Source: Paraburkholderia domus
Lineage (GTDB): Bacteria > Pseudomonadota > Gammaproteobacteria > Burkholderiales > Burkholderiaceae
DNA: 64,000 nt
Assembly: GCF_905220705.1 (NCBI RefSeq)
Contig: NZ_CAJNAT010000013.1
Location: 116,500-180,499 of the forward strand
Direction: 5' to 3'
Shown here one piece after another: positions 53,067 to 61,169 of the stretch (position 1 is the stretch's first letter; each line of letters opens with the position of its first letter). The notes under the pieces were generated by a model that was not told where the DNA came from, did no database searches, and worked only from the letters and a program-made list of their open reading frames with translations. The position numbers and the translations under genes were made by a program.

Positions 53067-53720
53067 TTACTTCGGTTGCGCAACGTAGCGCAGGTAAGGC
53101 TTCACAGTTTTAAAACCCTGTGGATATTTTTGCATTGCGGCGTCGTTTGAAACGGATGTCGGAATGATGACGTCCTCGCCGGGCTTCCAGTTTACCGGGG
53201 TTGCCACCGTGTGTTTCGCATTGAGCTGTAGCGCGTCGAGCAGACGGATCACTTCGTCGAAATTGCGGCCTGCGCTCATCGGATAGACGAGCGTGGCTTT
53301 GACCTTCTTATCCGGCCCGATGATAAACACCGCGCGTACGGTCGCGTTGTCCACCGCGGTGCGCGGGCCGCCGCTCGCTTCGGGATGAATCATGTCATAG
53401 AGCTTCGCGACCGTCAGGTCCGGATCGCCGATCAATGGGTAGTTGATCGCGTGTCCTTGCGTCTCTGCAATATCCTTGACCCACTCCTTGTGGTCGCTGA
53501 CGGGATCGATGCTGAGTCCGATAACTTTCGTATTGCGCTTATCGAATTCCGGCTTGAGACCCGCCAGGTATCCGAGCTCCGTGGTGCAAACAGGCGTGAA
53601 ATCCTTCGGATGAGAAAACAGGATTACCCATTGGTCTCCGATCCATTCGTGAAAATGGATCGGCCCTTCGGTGGTTTCGGCAGTGAAATCCGGAGCTTCT
53701 TCTCCTAGTCGAATCGACAT
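53067..53720 (-). CDS. 1-Cys peroxiredoxin (Prx6 type)
   Basis: This 217-residue peroxiredoxin has the peroxidatic site SHPKDFTPVCTTELG (Cys near residue 46) and the long C-terminal domain of the Prx6 group ('PVNWKPGEDVIIPTSVS'). No resolving cysteine is evident. It reduces hydrogen peroxide and organic hydroperoxides. Three consecutive ATGs occur; the third (53720) has GGAG seven bases upstream and gives the usual MSIRLGEEAPDF start. Confidence 0.92.
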   Translation of the reverse strand: MSIRLGEEAPDFTAETTEGPIHFHEWIGDQWVILFSHPKDFTPVCTTELGYLAGLKPEFDKRNTKVIGLSIDPVSDHKEWVKDIAETQGHAINYPLIGDPDLTVAKLYDMIHPEASGGPRTAVDNATVRAVFIIGPDKKVKATLVYPMSAGRNFDEVIRLLDALQLNAKHTVATPVNWKPGEDVIIPTSVSNDAAMQKYPQGFKTVKPYLRYVAQPK

Positions 53721-54326
53721 CATCATTCTCCATAGGGCGGGTGCATGCGGGAGGCAGGTGCCGATGCCGGAGGGACGGTACCGGGCTGCCTGGGTATTGG
53801 GTCGCGCGGTTGGTTTGACTTGAGAATAACCTCAGGCTCGTTGAACCGTATCGCGCGGTAGGACCGTATGCGGGTGCGGCGGATTCAGAAATTCTGTCCA
53901 ACAACTGTGAGACGAACAAACTTCCGGATGCGCTGCAGGCCGCACCTATAGGGTAGAACAAAAAAGACTTCCGCAGTGGCCAGCTAGTAGCGGCAATCCG
54001 TCGTTGTGGCGGGAAGTTCGCCAGCCGTCGGAGGAGGCAGACTGTCATTTTGCCTCGGCCAGCACGCAAACTTGTCGCTCCGGCCCGTGACCGTTCGATG
54101 CGCTGCAACAAGCCTGGAATTAACCCTATGCCTGATCATTGCGCCGCCACCGAGGCATCGCTTCAGCATTGACGATTGGCCAGGTCGATCACTTGTGCCG
54201 TTTGGGGGTATGGGGCAGGGCGCCGGAGAATCCTGCGCCGCGCGTTTCACGGCAATCCGTGAAGGGTTTTCAATTGCGGCCACGTCTGGGAAACTTTGAC
54301 GCTTCAGTTAGCGTCAATCGTTATCC
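53721..54326. other. Long non-coding gap between peroxiredoxin and MBL genes
   Basis: This 606-base stretch has no supported gene: all ORFs in it are short and without family features or ribosome sites. It includes the peroxiredoxin promoter region; a dyad CTTGAG-AATAAC-CTCAGG near 53818-53836 is the only structure noted. It may contain decayed coding DNA. Confidence 0.45.
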
Positions 54327-55454
54327 TCACGAATTTGCTTGCCGGGTATGACGGCAGGAGAACCAGCGCCGCGACGTCACCGGCTTCTGCGCACGCTCCT
54401 CAACCTCGCGCCACCATTTCACGCCACGGTGCGGCGCGCCCAGATCCAGCCGCTCACCCATGCGGGGCGTCGCAAGCGAGATGCCACGCGCGGCGGTGAG
54501 CCCGACCACGCGCTCGTACGGTTCCTGCCAGCGATGCATCGCCAGATCGAACGTGCCGTTGTGAACGGGCACCAGCCAGCGGCCGCGCAGATCGATGTGG
54601 GCCTGGACGGTCTCGTCCGGCTGCATATGTACGTACGGCCATTGGGCATCGTAGGCGCCGGTTTCGAGCAGCGTCACGTCGAACGGACCCAGCCGCTCGC
54701 CGATGGTCCTGAATCCGTCGAAGTAGCCCGTGTCGCCGCTGAAGAACACACGCAGCGCGTCATCGACGATGACCCACGAGGCCCACAAGGTGCTGTTGCC
54801 GTCAAAGAGGCTGCGGCCGGAGAAATGCTGCGCCGGTGTTGCCGTGAACGCGAGGCCGTCGATCTCAACGCTCTGCCACCAGTCGAACTGGTGCACCTTC
54901 GAGGCGTCGACACCCCACTCGATCAGGCGGTCGCCGACACCCAGCGGCGTCAGAAACACGCCCGTCCTGGACGCGAGTGCCAGCACGGTCTCGCGGTCCA
55001 GATGGTCGTAGTGGTCGTGCGACAGAATCACGCCGCGAAGCGGCGGCAAGTTTTCGAGCGCAATGGGCGGGGCATGAAAGCGTTTCGGACCGAACCGCCG
55101 GAACGGCGATGCACGTTCGGCGAAAACCGGGTCGGTCAACCAGAACTGACCACGCAGTTTGAGCAGCATGGTCGAATGCCCGAGGCGAAACAGGCTCCGG
55201 TCAGGCGCGGCGTCGAGCTGTTCCCGCGACAGGGCATCGACGGGCAGGGGGCCCGCCGGCGCTGTGCCGTCCGGTTTTTTGAACAATATATTCCATGTGA
55301 TGCTCAGGACCTTGCCGATGCCTTCGACAGGGCGCGGTTTGACGTTACGAAAGCGCTCACCGTCATGCTGAGCCGACGTGTCGAACAATTCACGCCCGCG
55401 TCGCGCTGCCGTCAGGCCTAAGGCGCGGCGAATAGAACCGGTGAACGATGTCAT
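54327..55454 (-). CDS. Metallo-beta-lactamase fold hydrolase, NAPE-PLD/UlaG-like
   Basis: This ~375-residue enzyme has the metal motif SHDHYDHLDRE (about 148-158), an 'FSGDTGYFDGF' aspartate and a late histidine in PVHNGTFDL. The layout is that of the NAPE-phospholipase-D/UlaG group; bacterial members act on phospholipids or phosphoesters. ATG 55454 follows GAGGTGG. It is divergent from a TetR regulator, with a perfect dyad in the 83-base gap, so that repressor probably controls it. Confidence 0.82.
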   Translation of the reverse strand: MTSFTGSIRRALGLTAARRGRELFDTSAQHDGERFRNVKPRPVEGIGKVLSITWNILFKKPDGTAPAGPLPVDALSREQLDAAPDRSLFRLGHSTMLLKLRGQFWLTDPVFAERASPFRRFGPKRFHAPPIALENLPPLRGVILSHDHYDHLDRETVLALASRTGVFLTPLGVGDRLIEWGVDASKVHQFDWWQSVEIDGLAFTATPAQHFSGRSLFDGNSTLWASWVIVDDALRVFFSGDTGYFDGFRTIGERLGPFDVTLLETGAYDAQWPYVHMQPDETVQAHIDLRGRWLVPVHNGTFDLAMHRWQEPYERVVGLTAARGISLATPRMGERLDLGAPHRGVKWWREVEERAQKPVTSRRWFSCRHTRQANS

Positions 55455-55490
55455 GCAAACCACCTCGATGCTAAAAGTAGACTGTCGAGT

Positions 55491-55519
55491 GTAGTTTATT
55501 TTTGAGAAAAGTAAACTAC
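55491..55519 (+). promoter_or_regulatory. Dyad between MBL and tetR genes, probable TetR operator
   Basis: GTAGTTTA and TAAACTAC form a perfect 8-bp inverted repeat separated by 13 AT-rich bases, in the middle of the divergent gap, 19 bases before the tetR ATG. It could control both genes. Confidence 0.65.
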
Positions 55520-55537
55520 CCGGTGTAAAATTTAACG

Positions 55538-56152
55538 ATGGACACCAGTGATACCCCTCTCCGTCTGACTGACCGCAAGCGCGCCGCCGTCATTGGGGCC
55601 GCCATCGAAGAATTTCTCGCGGCCGGCTTTGACGCGACCAGCATGGACCGTATCGCGGCACGCGCGAGCGTCTCGAAGCGTACGGTTTACAACCATTTTC
55701 CAAGCAAGGAAGCGCTGTTCGCGGCAATCCTGCGGCAGTTATGGGAGTCGAGTGACACGGGAGAGGCGCCTGCTTATTCCGCCGTGCATCCGTTGCGTAC
55801 GCAATTGCTGCAGCTTCTGTTGAAAAAGTTGGCTTTGTTGAATGACGAGGCGTTTCTGTCCCTCGCGCGCGTGGCGATCGCGGCAGGCATTCATTCGCCG
55901 GAGCGCGCGCGCGATATGGTGGCCCGCATGGGTGAGCGCGAAGAAGACTTGACGGTGTGGATTCGCGCAGCCGCTGCCGATGGCCGCCTCAAGACGTCGG
56001 ACCCCATGTTTGCCTCGCAGCAGTTGCAGGGCCTGGTAAAAGCGCTTGCTTTCTGGCCGCAGGTGACGATGGGCCAGCCTCCCCTCAGCGTGGATGAACA
56101 AAGGCGAGTCGCGGAATCTGCTGCGGATATGTTTCTTGCGCGCTATGCATGA
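55538..56152 (+). CDS. TetR-family repressor
   Basis: This 204-residue TetR protein has the N-terminal helix-turn-helix ('TSMDRIAARASVSKRTVYNHFPSKEALF' region, about 30-58) and a C-terminal ligand domain of the AefR-like type ('LSLARVAIAAGIHSPERARDM'). It likely represses itself and the divergent metallo-beta-lactamase gene. ATG 55538 is the only sensible start. Confidence 0.88.
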   Translation: MDTSDTPLRLTDRKRAAVIGAAIEEFLAAGFDATSMDRIAARASVSKRTVYNHFPSKEALFAAILRQLWESSDTGEAPAYSAVHPLRTQLLQLLLKKLALLNDEAFLSLARVAIAAGIHSPERARDMVARMGEREEDLTVWIRAAAADGRLKTSDPMFASQQLQGLVKALAFWPQVTMGQPPLSVDEQRRVAESAADMFLARYA

Positions 56153-56273
56153 GGTATTGGTGACTAATGAGAGGGCCTCTTATCAAGTTGAATGTCTCTG
56201 GGCGTCGACTTCTGATGATGGCTGGCAGGCACGAGCCGGCTAGCACGCCCAGAGTCCAAAGAAGAAAACCTCC

Positions 56274-57368
56274 CTAAATGCCCGACTTCAACTTTGCCCA
56301 GAGACGGTGTTCCAGGCGAAGAATCTCAACGGGCAATGGCTTGAGCGGGAACAAGGTCTTCATCACCGATTCCGGAGGGTAGATTGTCGGGTCGTTCGCA
56401 AGCTCTGGCTTGACGTATTTCCTCGCCGCCAGATTAGCAGTCGGATAAAAAACCTTGTTGGTGATCTCGGCGTTGATCTCCGGTTTCTCGATGAAATTGA
56501 TCCACGCGAGGGCGGCGTCTGGATTGGACGCATCCTTGGGTATGGCCATCATGTCGAAGCCGACGGGCGCCCCGCTTTTAGGAATGACGTAGCTGATCGC
56601 GTAACTCTTGTGAGCTTCAAGCGCACGATGCTTCGCAATGTTCACGTCGCCCGAATAGCCCAGCGCGAGGCAGACGTCATTGTTGGCCAGGTCGTTGATA
56701 TAGCCGGACGAGTTGAATTGGGTGATGTATGGGCGGATCTGTTTGAGTACCTCGAATGCGGCCTGGTAGTCTGCGGGATTCGTGCTGCCGGGGTCTTTGT
56801 GCAGATAGTGCAAGACCTCGGGAAGCACGTCGGTGGGTTCGTCGAGCACCGAGACGCCGCATTGCTTCAGCTTGGCCAGATTCTTGGGGTCGAATAGCAG
56901 GCTCCAACTGTCGAGCTCGGCGTCGTTGCCGAGCGCGGCCTTCACCGTGTCGACGTTCATCCCCAGGCCGATCGTCACCCAGGCCCATGGAATGGCGTAC
57001 TGGGTGCCCGGATCAGCGCTTTGCACCATCGCCATGATGGATTTGTCCAGATTGACGAGGTTAGGCAACCTGGACTTGTCGAGCTTTTCATAGATGCCGG
57101 CGTCGATCTGTTTTGCCAGAAAATTGGCGGACGGCACGACGATGTCGTAACCGGTGCCGCCGGCAAGCAGTTTGGTTTGCAAGGTATCGTTGCTATCGTA
57201 GACGTCGTATTTCACCTTGATGCCCGCTGCCGCCTCGAACTGTTCGACCGTTTTATCGCCGATGTAGTCGGACCAGTTGTAGACGCTAAGGACCGGACCT
57301 GCGCCCATTGCGATGCTGCTGGTGCCCAGCAGGCAGCAAACCATAGCTCTGTATAGCGTATTGTTCAT
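56274..57368 (-). CDS. Periplasmic polyamine-binding protein (PotF/SpuD-like)
   Basis: This 364-residue solute-binding protein has a signal peptide (MNNTLYRAMVCCLLGTSSIA) and the polyamine signature 'LSVYNWSDYIGDKTVEQFE', with acidic and aromatic residues expected in the pocket. It should bind putrescine or a related amine. ATG 57368 follows AGGAGAG. It is 31 bases after aguA on the same strand, so agmatine or putrescine is the likely link. No permease or ATPase for it is in the window. Confidence 0.88.
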   Translation of the reverse strand: MNNTLYRAMVCCLLGTSSIAMGAGPVLSVYNWSDYIGDKTVEQFEAAAGIKVKYDVYDSNDTLQTKLLAGGTGYDIVVPSANFLAKQIDAGIYEKLDKSRLPNLVNLDKSIMAMVQSADPGTQYAIPWAWVTIGLGMNVDTVKAALGNDAELDSWSLLFDPKNLAKLKQCGVSVLDEPTDVLPEVLHYLHKDPGSTNPADYQAAFEVLKQIRPYITQFNSSGYINDLANNDVCLALGYSGDVNIAKHRALEAHKSYAISYVIPKSGAPVGFDMMAIPKDASNPDAALAWINFIEKPEINAEITNKVFYPTANLAARKYVKPELANDPTIYPPESVMKTLFPLKPLPVEILRLEHRLWAKLKSGI

Positions 57369-57399
57369 GGCTCTCTCCTGATGACGTGGTTTGCTCCCC

Positions 57400-58506
57400 T
57401 CAACGCGTTTGCGCGGCATACTGCGGCGACGTGATACAGGCGATGTTTCCGCCGCCGAGCAGAATTTCGCGTGTATCAGGAATGCCGATGATCCGATGGT
57501 GTGGGAACAGTTCGGCCAGCAGTTGCTGTGCGGGCAGATCGTTCACGTCGCCAAACTCGGGCACGACGACAACACCGTTGCCGACGTAGTAGTTGATGTA
57601 TGACGCGCAGATCCGGGTCCCCGCTACCCGCGCGATCGCCGCGTCGCCATGATCGAGCCCGGCGGCTTCTTCTGCAGTCCAGACGAGTACGTCCGGCGCC
57701 AGCATCTTGTGAATTTTCAGCGGGCGCCCCTTTGCATCGGTCGTGCTGCTCAGGATGGCGTAGGCCTCCTGGTAAATCTCGTATTGAGGATCGTCGGCGT
57801 CGTCCGTCCACTGCATCACCACTTCGCCCGGGCGTACAAAGCAGGCCAGATCGTCGATATGGCCGTCGGTCTCGTCGAATTTGCACCCACGCGGCAACCA
57901 GATGACCTTGCGCGCGCCCAGGTAATCGAGGAGGTGCTGGGTCACGGCTTCCTTGCCCAGATGGGCATTGCGATTGACATTGAGCAGACACTGCTCGGTC
58001 GTGAGCACCGTACCTTCGCCGTCGCACTGGATCCCGCCCATCTCGGCGATGATCGGCGCCCGGTAGCGCTGGGCGCGTTCAGCTTCGAGAATCTTGGCGG
58101 CGATCTGGTCGTCCATGTCCCACGGAAAGTAGAGGCCGCCGTTCAACCCGCCATAGGCATTGAACGGAAAATCGACGCCGCGGACCTCGCCGTGATCATT
58201 GAGCAACCAGGCCGGGCCGCTATCGCGGAACCACGAGTCGTTCACCGTCATTTCGAGCACACGGATAGGCGGCGGCAACATGGCGCGGGCGTTCGCGTAT
58301 TGGCGCGACGACGCACAGACGGTGACAGGATCACTCTCGGCAATCGCGGTAGCGATATCCACCCATACCTTCTGCGCCGGCTTGCCACCGTTGCGCCAGA
58401 CGTCGGGCCGTTCAGGCCAGCCGAGCCAGCAGCCTGCCTTGGGTTCGAATTCGCCGGGGCATCGAAAACCGTCGTTGCGGGGAAGCGTGGTGAGAGTACG
58501 TGCCAT
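57400..58506 (-). CDS. aguA: Agmatine deiminase
   Basis: This 368-residue PPAD-family enzyme has 'GCWLGWPERPDVWRNGG', 'EMGGIQCDGEGTVLTTEQCLL' and a catalytic cysteine near the end (GGGNIACIT, about residue 358). It hydrolyses agmatine to N-carbamoylputrescine and ammonia. The residue two before the cysteine is Ala, where most relatives I know have His next to it (GGGNIHCIT). The partner AguB is not in the window. Gene order LysR-aguA-binding protein suggests one agmatine/polyamine unit. Confidence 0.88.
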   Translation of the reverse strand: MARTLTTLPRNDGFRCPGEFEPKAGCWLGWPERPDVWRNGGKPAQKVWVDIATAIAESDPVTVCASSRQYANARAMLPPPIRVLEMTVNDSWFRDSGPAWLLNDHGEVRGVDFPFNAYGGLNGGLYFPWDMDDQIAAKILEAERAQRYRAPIIAEMGGIQCDGEGTVLTTEQCLLNVNRNAHLGKEAVTQHLLDYLGARKVIWLPRGCKFDETDGHIDDLACFVRPGEVVMQWTDDADDPQYEIYQEAYAILSSTTDAKGRPLKIHKMLAPDVLVWTAEEAAGLDHGDAAIARVAGTRICASYINYYVGNGVVVVPEFGDVNDLPAQQLLAELFPHHRIIGIPDTREILLGGGNIACITSPQYAAQTR

Positions 58507-58595
58507 ATAGCCACTCCATGGGTTGGGAGGCGTGCCGGCAGGAGGCCGGCATCAATGGCACCATCGTAGGCTGAGTTTTTTTTGCGAACTAATGA

Positions 58596-59516
58596 TCAAT
58601 TCTCTGGAATCGGTGAATTGATTTCACATAAATACTGCGCGAGGCCGGCAAACTGCATGAATGCCGCGAGCCGGGCCTCGGTCTGTTTACGCCGTTCGGC
58701 AACCAGGTAGTAGTTGCCGGGCGAAGGAACCGAGACGGCGAATGGGCGAATCAAGCGGCCGCTTTTCAGCTCGTCACCTGCGGTCAGCGTATCCGCCAGG
58801 CAGACGCCGACCTTTTGCAGCGCCGCTTCGATGGCGATGCCGGAATGGGCGAAGTGCAGATTGCGCGCCGGAGCGGGCAGCGCGGCGGCATGGGTGCCGA
58901 GCCACGTTGCCCAGGTCTTGCCGTCCTGGTCATCGTGCAGCAGACAGAAGCGCACGAGGTCTGCCGGGCTTTGCAAGCTCTCCTCACCCTCCAGCAGACT
59001 CGGATGGCATACCGGGAAAAAATCAATGGCGCGAAACGGCACAGCCCAGTAGCGGGTCCAATCGGTGTCGCCCATCGAATACAGGATCGTGATGTCCGCA
59101 CCCGGGTTGATTTCGTTCGAGTCGCTGTCGTGTACCAGGAGATGGACGGTGAGGCCTGGGTAGCGTTGGGAGAACTCGCCGATCACCCGGGGGAAAAAGC
59201 GATGCGCCAGCTCGGCCGGTGCAGAGATTTTCAGTGACCCGCGCATGCCCGGGTGTGCGGCGTCGCTGCACGCTTCGGCCATCATGTCGAGTGCCTGCTG
59301 GACCGAATGCAGCAACCGCAGGCCCGCATCGGTCAAGTTAACCTGCCGCCCTTGCTTTTCAAACAGCGTGACTTTAAGCACCCCTTCCAGCGAGCGCACC
59401 TGATGGCTGATGGCGCTATGCGTCACGCACAGCTCATCGGCGGCTCTGCCGAAATGACGATGTCGCGCAGCAGCCTCAAAGGCCCGAAGCGCGCTGAGTG
59501 AAGGCAGTTTCCGCAT
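58596..59516 (-). CDS. LysR-family regulator, GcvA-like
   Basis: This 306-residue LysR protein has the N-terminal helix-turn-helix (about 6-64, with RHRHFGRAADELCVTHSAIS) and the GcvA-type start 'LPSLSALRAFEAAARH'. The C-terminal half is a periplasmic-binding-like sensor. It lies upstream of aguA on the same strand (89-base gap), so it probably controls agmatine use. ATG 59516 is the start. Confidence 0.9.
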   Translation of the reverse strand: MRKLPSLSALRAFEAAARHRHFGRAADELCVTHSAISHQVRSLEGVLKVTLFEKQGRQVNLTDAGLRLLHSVQQALDMMAEACSDAAHPGMRGSLKISAPAELAHRFFPRVIGEFSQRYPGLTVHLLVHDSDSNEINPGADITILYSMGDTDWTRYWAVPFRAIDFFPVCHPSLLEGEESLQSPADLVRFCLLHDDQDGKTWATWLGTHAAALPAPARNLHFAHSGIAIEAALQKVGVCLADTLTAGDELKSGRLIRPFAVSVPSPGNYYLVAERRKQTEARLAAFMQFAGLAQYLCEINSPIPEN

Positions 59517-59842
59517 AGATTGGTATCGGATGAATCCGTTGTGGCAGCGGTTGATCGCGGTTTGCTACGGCCGGAGGCTGGGGCATCTCCAGCCAGCGCG
59601 ACGGTACGTATGGAATCGGGGCTGTAACGCATGGCCGCCGTCGTCCGGGAGTGGATATGGCGCCATTATTGGCGAGAACGGACCCGTGCGCCACACGGGG
59701 TAATCGTCCCATTCGTTGTTGCGCCAGCGCAGTCACAGCGCTGCCGTCCGCATGTTTTTCACGCGCGAGCGAAAGCGAACTATTCTTAAAGAGTCTTGCG
59801 AAGAGTAATCTCCTGTTTCCTTCCTTCAAGCGGAGGTGCGTC
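59517..59842. other. Gap between LysR and YbaK-type genes
   Basis: This 326-base divergent gap should hold promoters for both genes. A 6-bp stem (GGCTGG/CCAGCC, near 59575-59595) is the only structure seen. No gene is supported. Confidence 0.4.
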
Positions 59843-60328
59843 ATGTCAATGTCAGCCACGCTCCAGGACTGCCTGCGCAGCAAGGGCTCGCAGTACGAAA
59901 TCGTGCATCATCCGTACAGCCATTCCAGCGTCGAAACCGCGGCGGCAGCGCATATACCCGGCGATCGCCTCGCCAAGACAGTGCTTTTTGAAGACGAACA
60001 CGGTTATGTGGCGGCTGTGCTGCCATCGACCTACGCCGTGAGATTGTCCGAGCTGTGGGCAAAGACCGGACGCCATCTCCTGCTAGCCAAAGAAACCGAT
60101 CTGCGGGAGCTGTTCAAGGATTGCGACGCGGGCGCGCTTCCGCCGGTATGCACGGCCTATGGCATGCAAACCTACCTTGACGAGAGTCTCGCCCAGCAGC
60201 CGGACGTTTATTTCGAGGCCGGCGATCATGAAGAGCTGATTCACATGGGTACGGATCAATTCCTGGATCTGATGGACCGAGCCGAGCGGGCGCGCTTCGC
60301 CCGTCGCATGCAGGGCATGCCAATGTGA
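59843..60328 (+). CDS. YbaK/ProX-type aminoacyl-tRNA deacylase domain protein
   Basis: This 161-residue protein has the YbaK/EbsC fold. It shows the 'YEIVHHPYSHSSVETA' opening, the lysine in GDRLAKTVLFEDE, and the glycine-rich 'GALPPVCTAYGMQTYLDESL' loop typical of editing deacylases. It may hydrolyse mischarged tRNA or a related ester. ATG 59843 follows cggaggtg, a strong site, so the longer upstream reading is rejected. Confidence 0.85.
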   Translation: MSMSATLQDCLRSKGSQYEIVHHPYSHSSVETAAAAHIPGDRLAKTVLFEDEHGYVAAVLPSTYAVRLSELWAKTGRHLLLAKETDLRELFKDCDAGALPPVCTAYGMQTYLDESLAQQPDVYFEAGDHEELIHMGTDQFLDLMDRAERARFARRMQGMPM

Positions 60329-60410
60329 TCGGTGCCCGCCTGGTGCGGCCTGGTTTGCGCAGCGCGGCATAAAGCGCGCTGCGTCGCCCAACCTTTGCGC
60401 GAGGCAGATC

Positions 60411-61148
60411 ATGCAACGCAGCGATACGGTCCTGAAGCAGGTAATGGCAGCCTTCGAACGCGAATCACACCTGAAGCTCCACAATCATCCCATTCATATG
60501 AACTTCGACGACGGTGCCTTGATCGTGGCCGGCGAGGTGCCGGATATCGCATCGAAGAAACGCCTTCTTCAGTTGGCCCGGAGACACAGCGAGGACAAGC
60601 GTCTGGTCGACCGGCTACGTGTCGCTGTCAACCCGCCGGTCGCCGATGGCGAGTTGCGCACACATATCTGCGAACGGCTGGCGCAGGCGGTGGATTTCCG
60701 CAACTGTGTGATCTGTGCACGCGTCAAGGGTCAGCTCGAAGTGCTGCGCGGCACCATGGATGAGGCGGGCAACGACGGAAGCGGCGTCATCGAGGTGACG
60801 GTCGAAGACGGCGTGGTGACCTTGACGGGGCAAGTGATCAGTCTGTCTCACAGGCGCCTCGCGAGTGTGACGGCCTGGTGGGTCGGCGGTTGCCGCGATG
60901 TCGTGAACTTGCTGGAGTTGGTGCCCGCCGAAGCGGACGGCGACGATGAAATTTCCGAGGTGCTGCACCTGGTGCTCGAAACCGATCTGCGCGTGCGCGC
61001 CGAGCAGATCACCATCAAGGTGGAAAACCTCAGGATCACGCTAGCAGGTTGGGTGGCGACCGAAGCCGAAAGACGGCAGGCGGAACAGGACGCGTGGTGT
61101 CTGGATGCTATTGGGGGCGTCGTCAATCGTATCCAGGTGCGCGCCTGA
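60411..61148 (+). CDS. BON-domain protein
   Basis: This 245-residue protein contains about three BON-like repeats (near 1-70, 78-165 and 172-245), each with a 'DGVVTLTGQV'-type hairpin and a glycine-rich turn. No signal peptide is seen. BON domains bind phospholipid or other ligands and often appear in stress proteins. ATG 60411 follows gcgaggcag. It is 21 bases before the TPR protein and probably co-transcribed with it. Confidence 0.75.
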   Translation: MQRSDTVLKQVMAAFERESHLKLHNHPIHMNFDDGALIVAGEVPDIASKKRLLQLARRHSEDKRLVDRLRVAVNPPVADGELRTHICERLAQAVDFRNCVICARVKGQLEVLRGTMDEAGNDGSGVIEVTVEDGVVTLTGQVISLSHRRLASVTAWWVGGCRDVVNLLELVPAEADGDDEISEVLHLVLETDLRVRAEQITIKVENLRITLAGWVATEAERRQAEQDAWCLDAIGGVVNRIQVRA

Positions 61149-61169
61149 TGTGAGCACAGGCCGCGGGAA

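Noticed and set aside
58596..59516. LysR gene as the missing phcA
   Set aside because: Its N-terminus is GcvA-like and it lies beside agmatine genes 36 kb from phc; nothing links it to PhcA.
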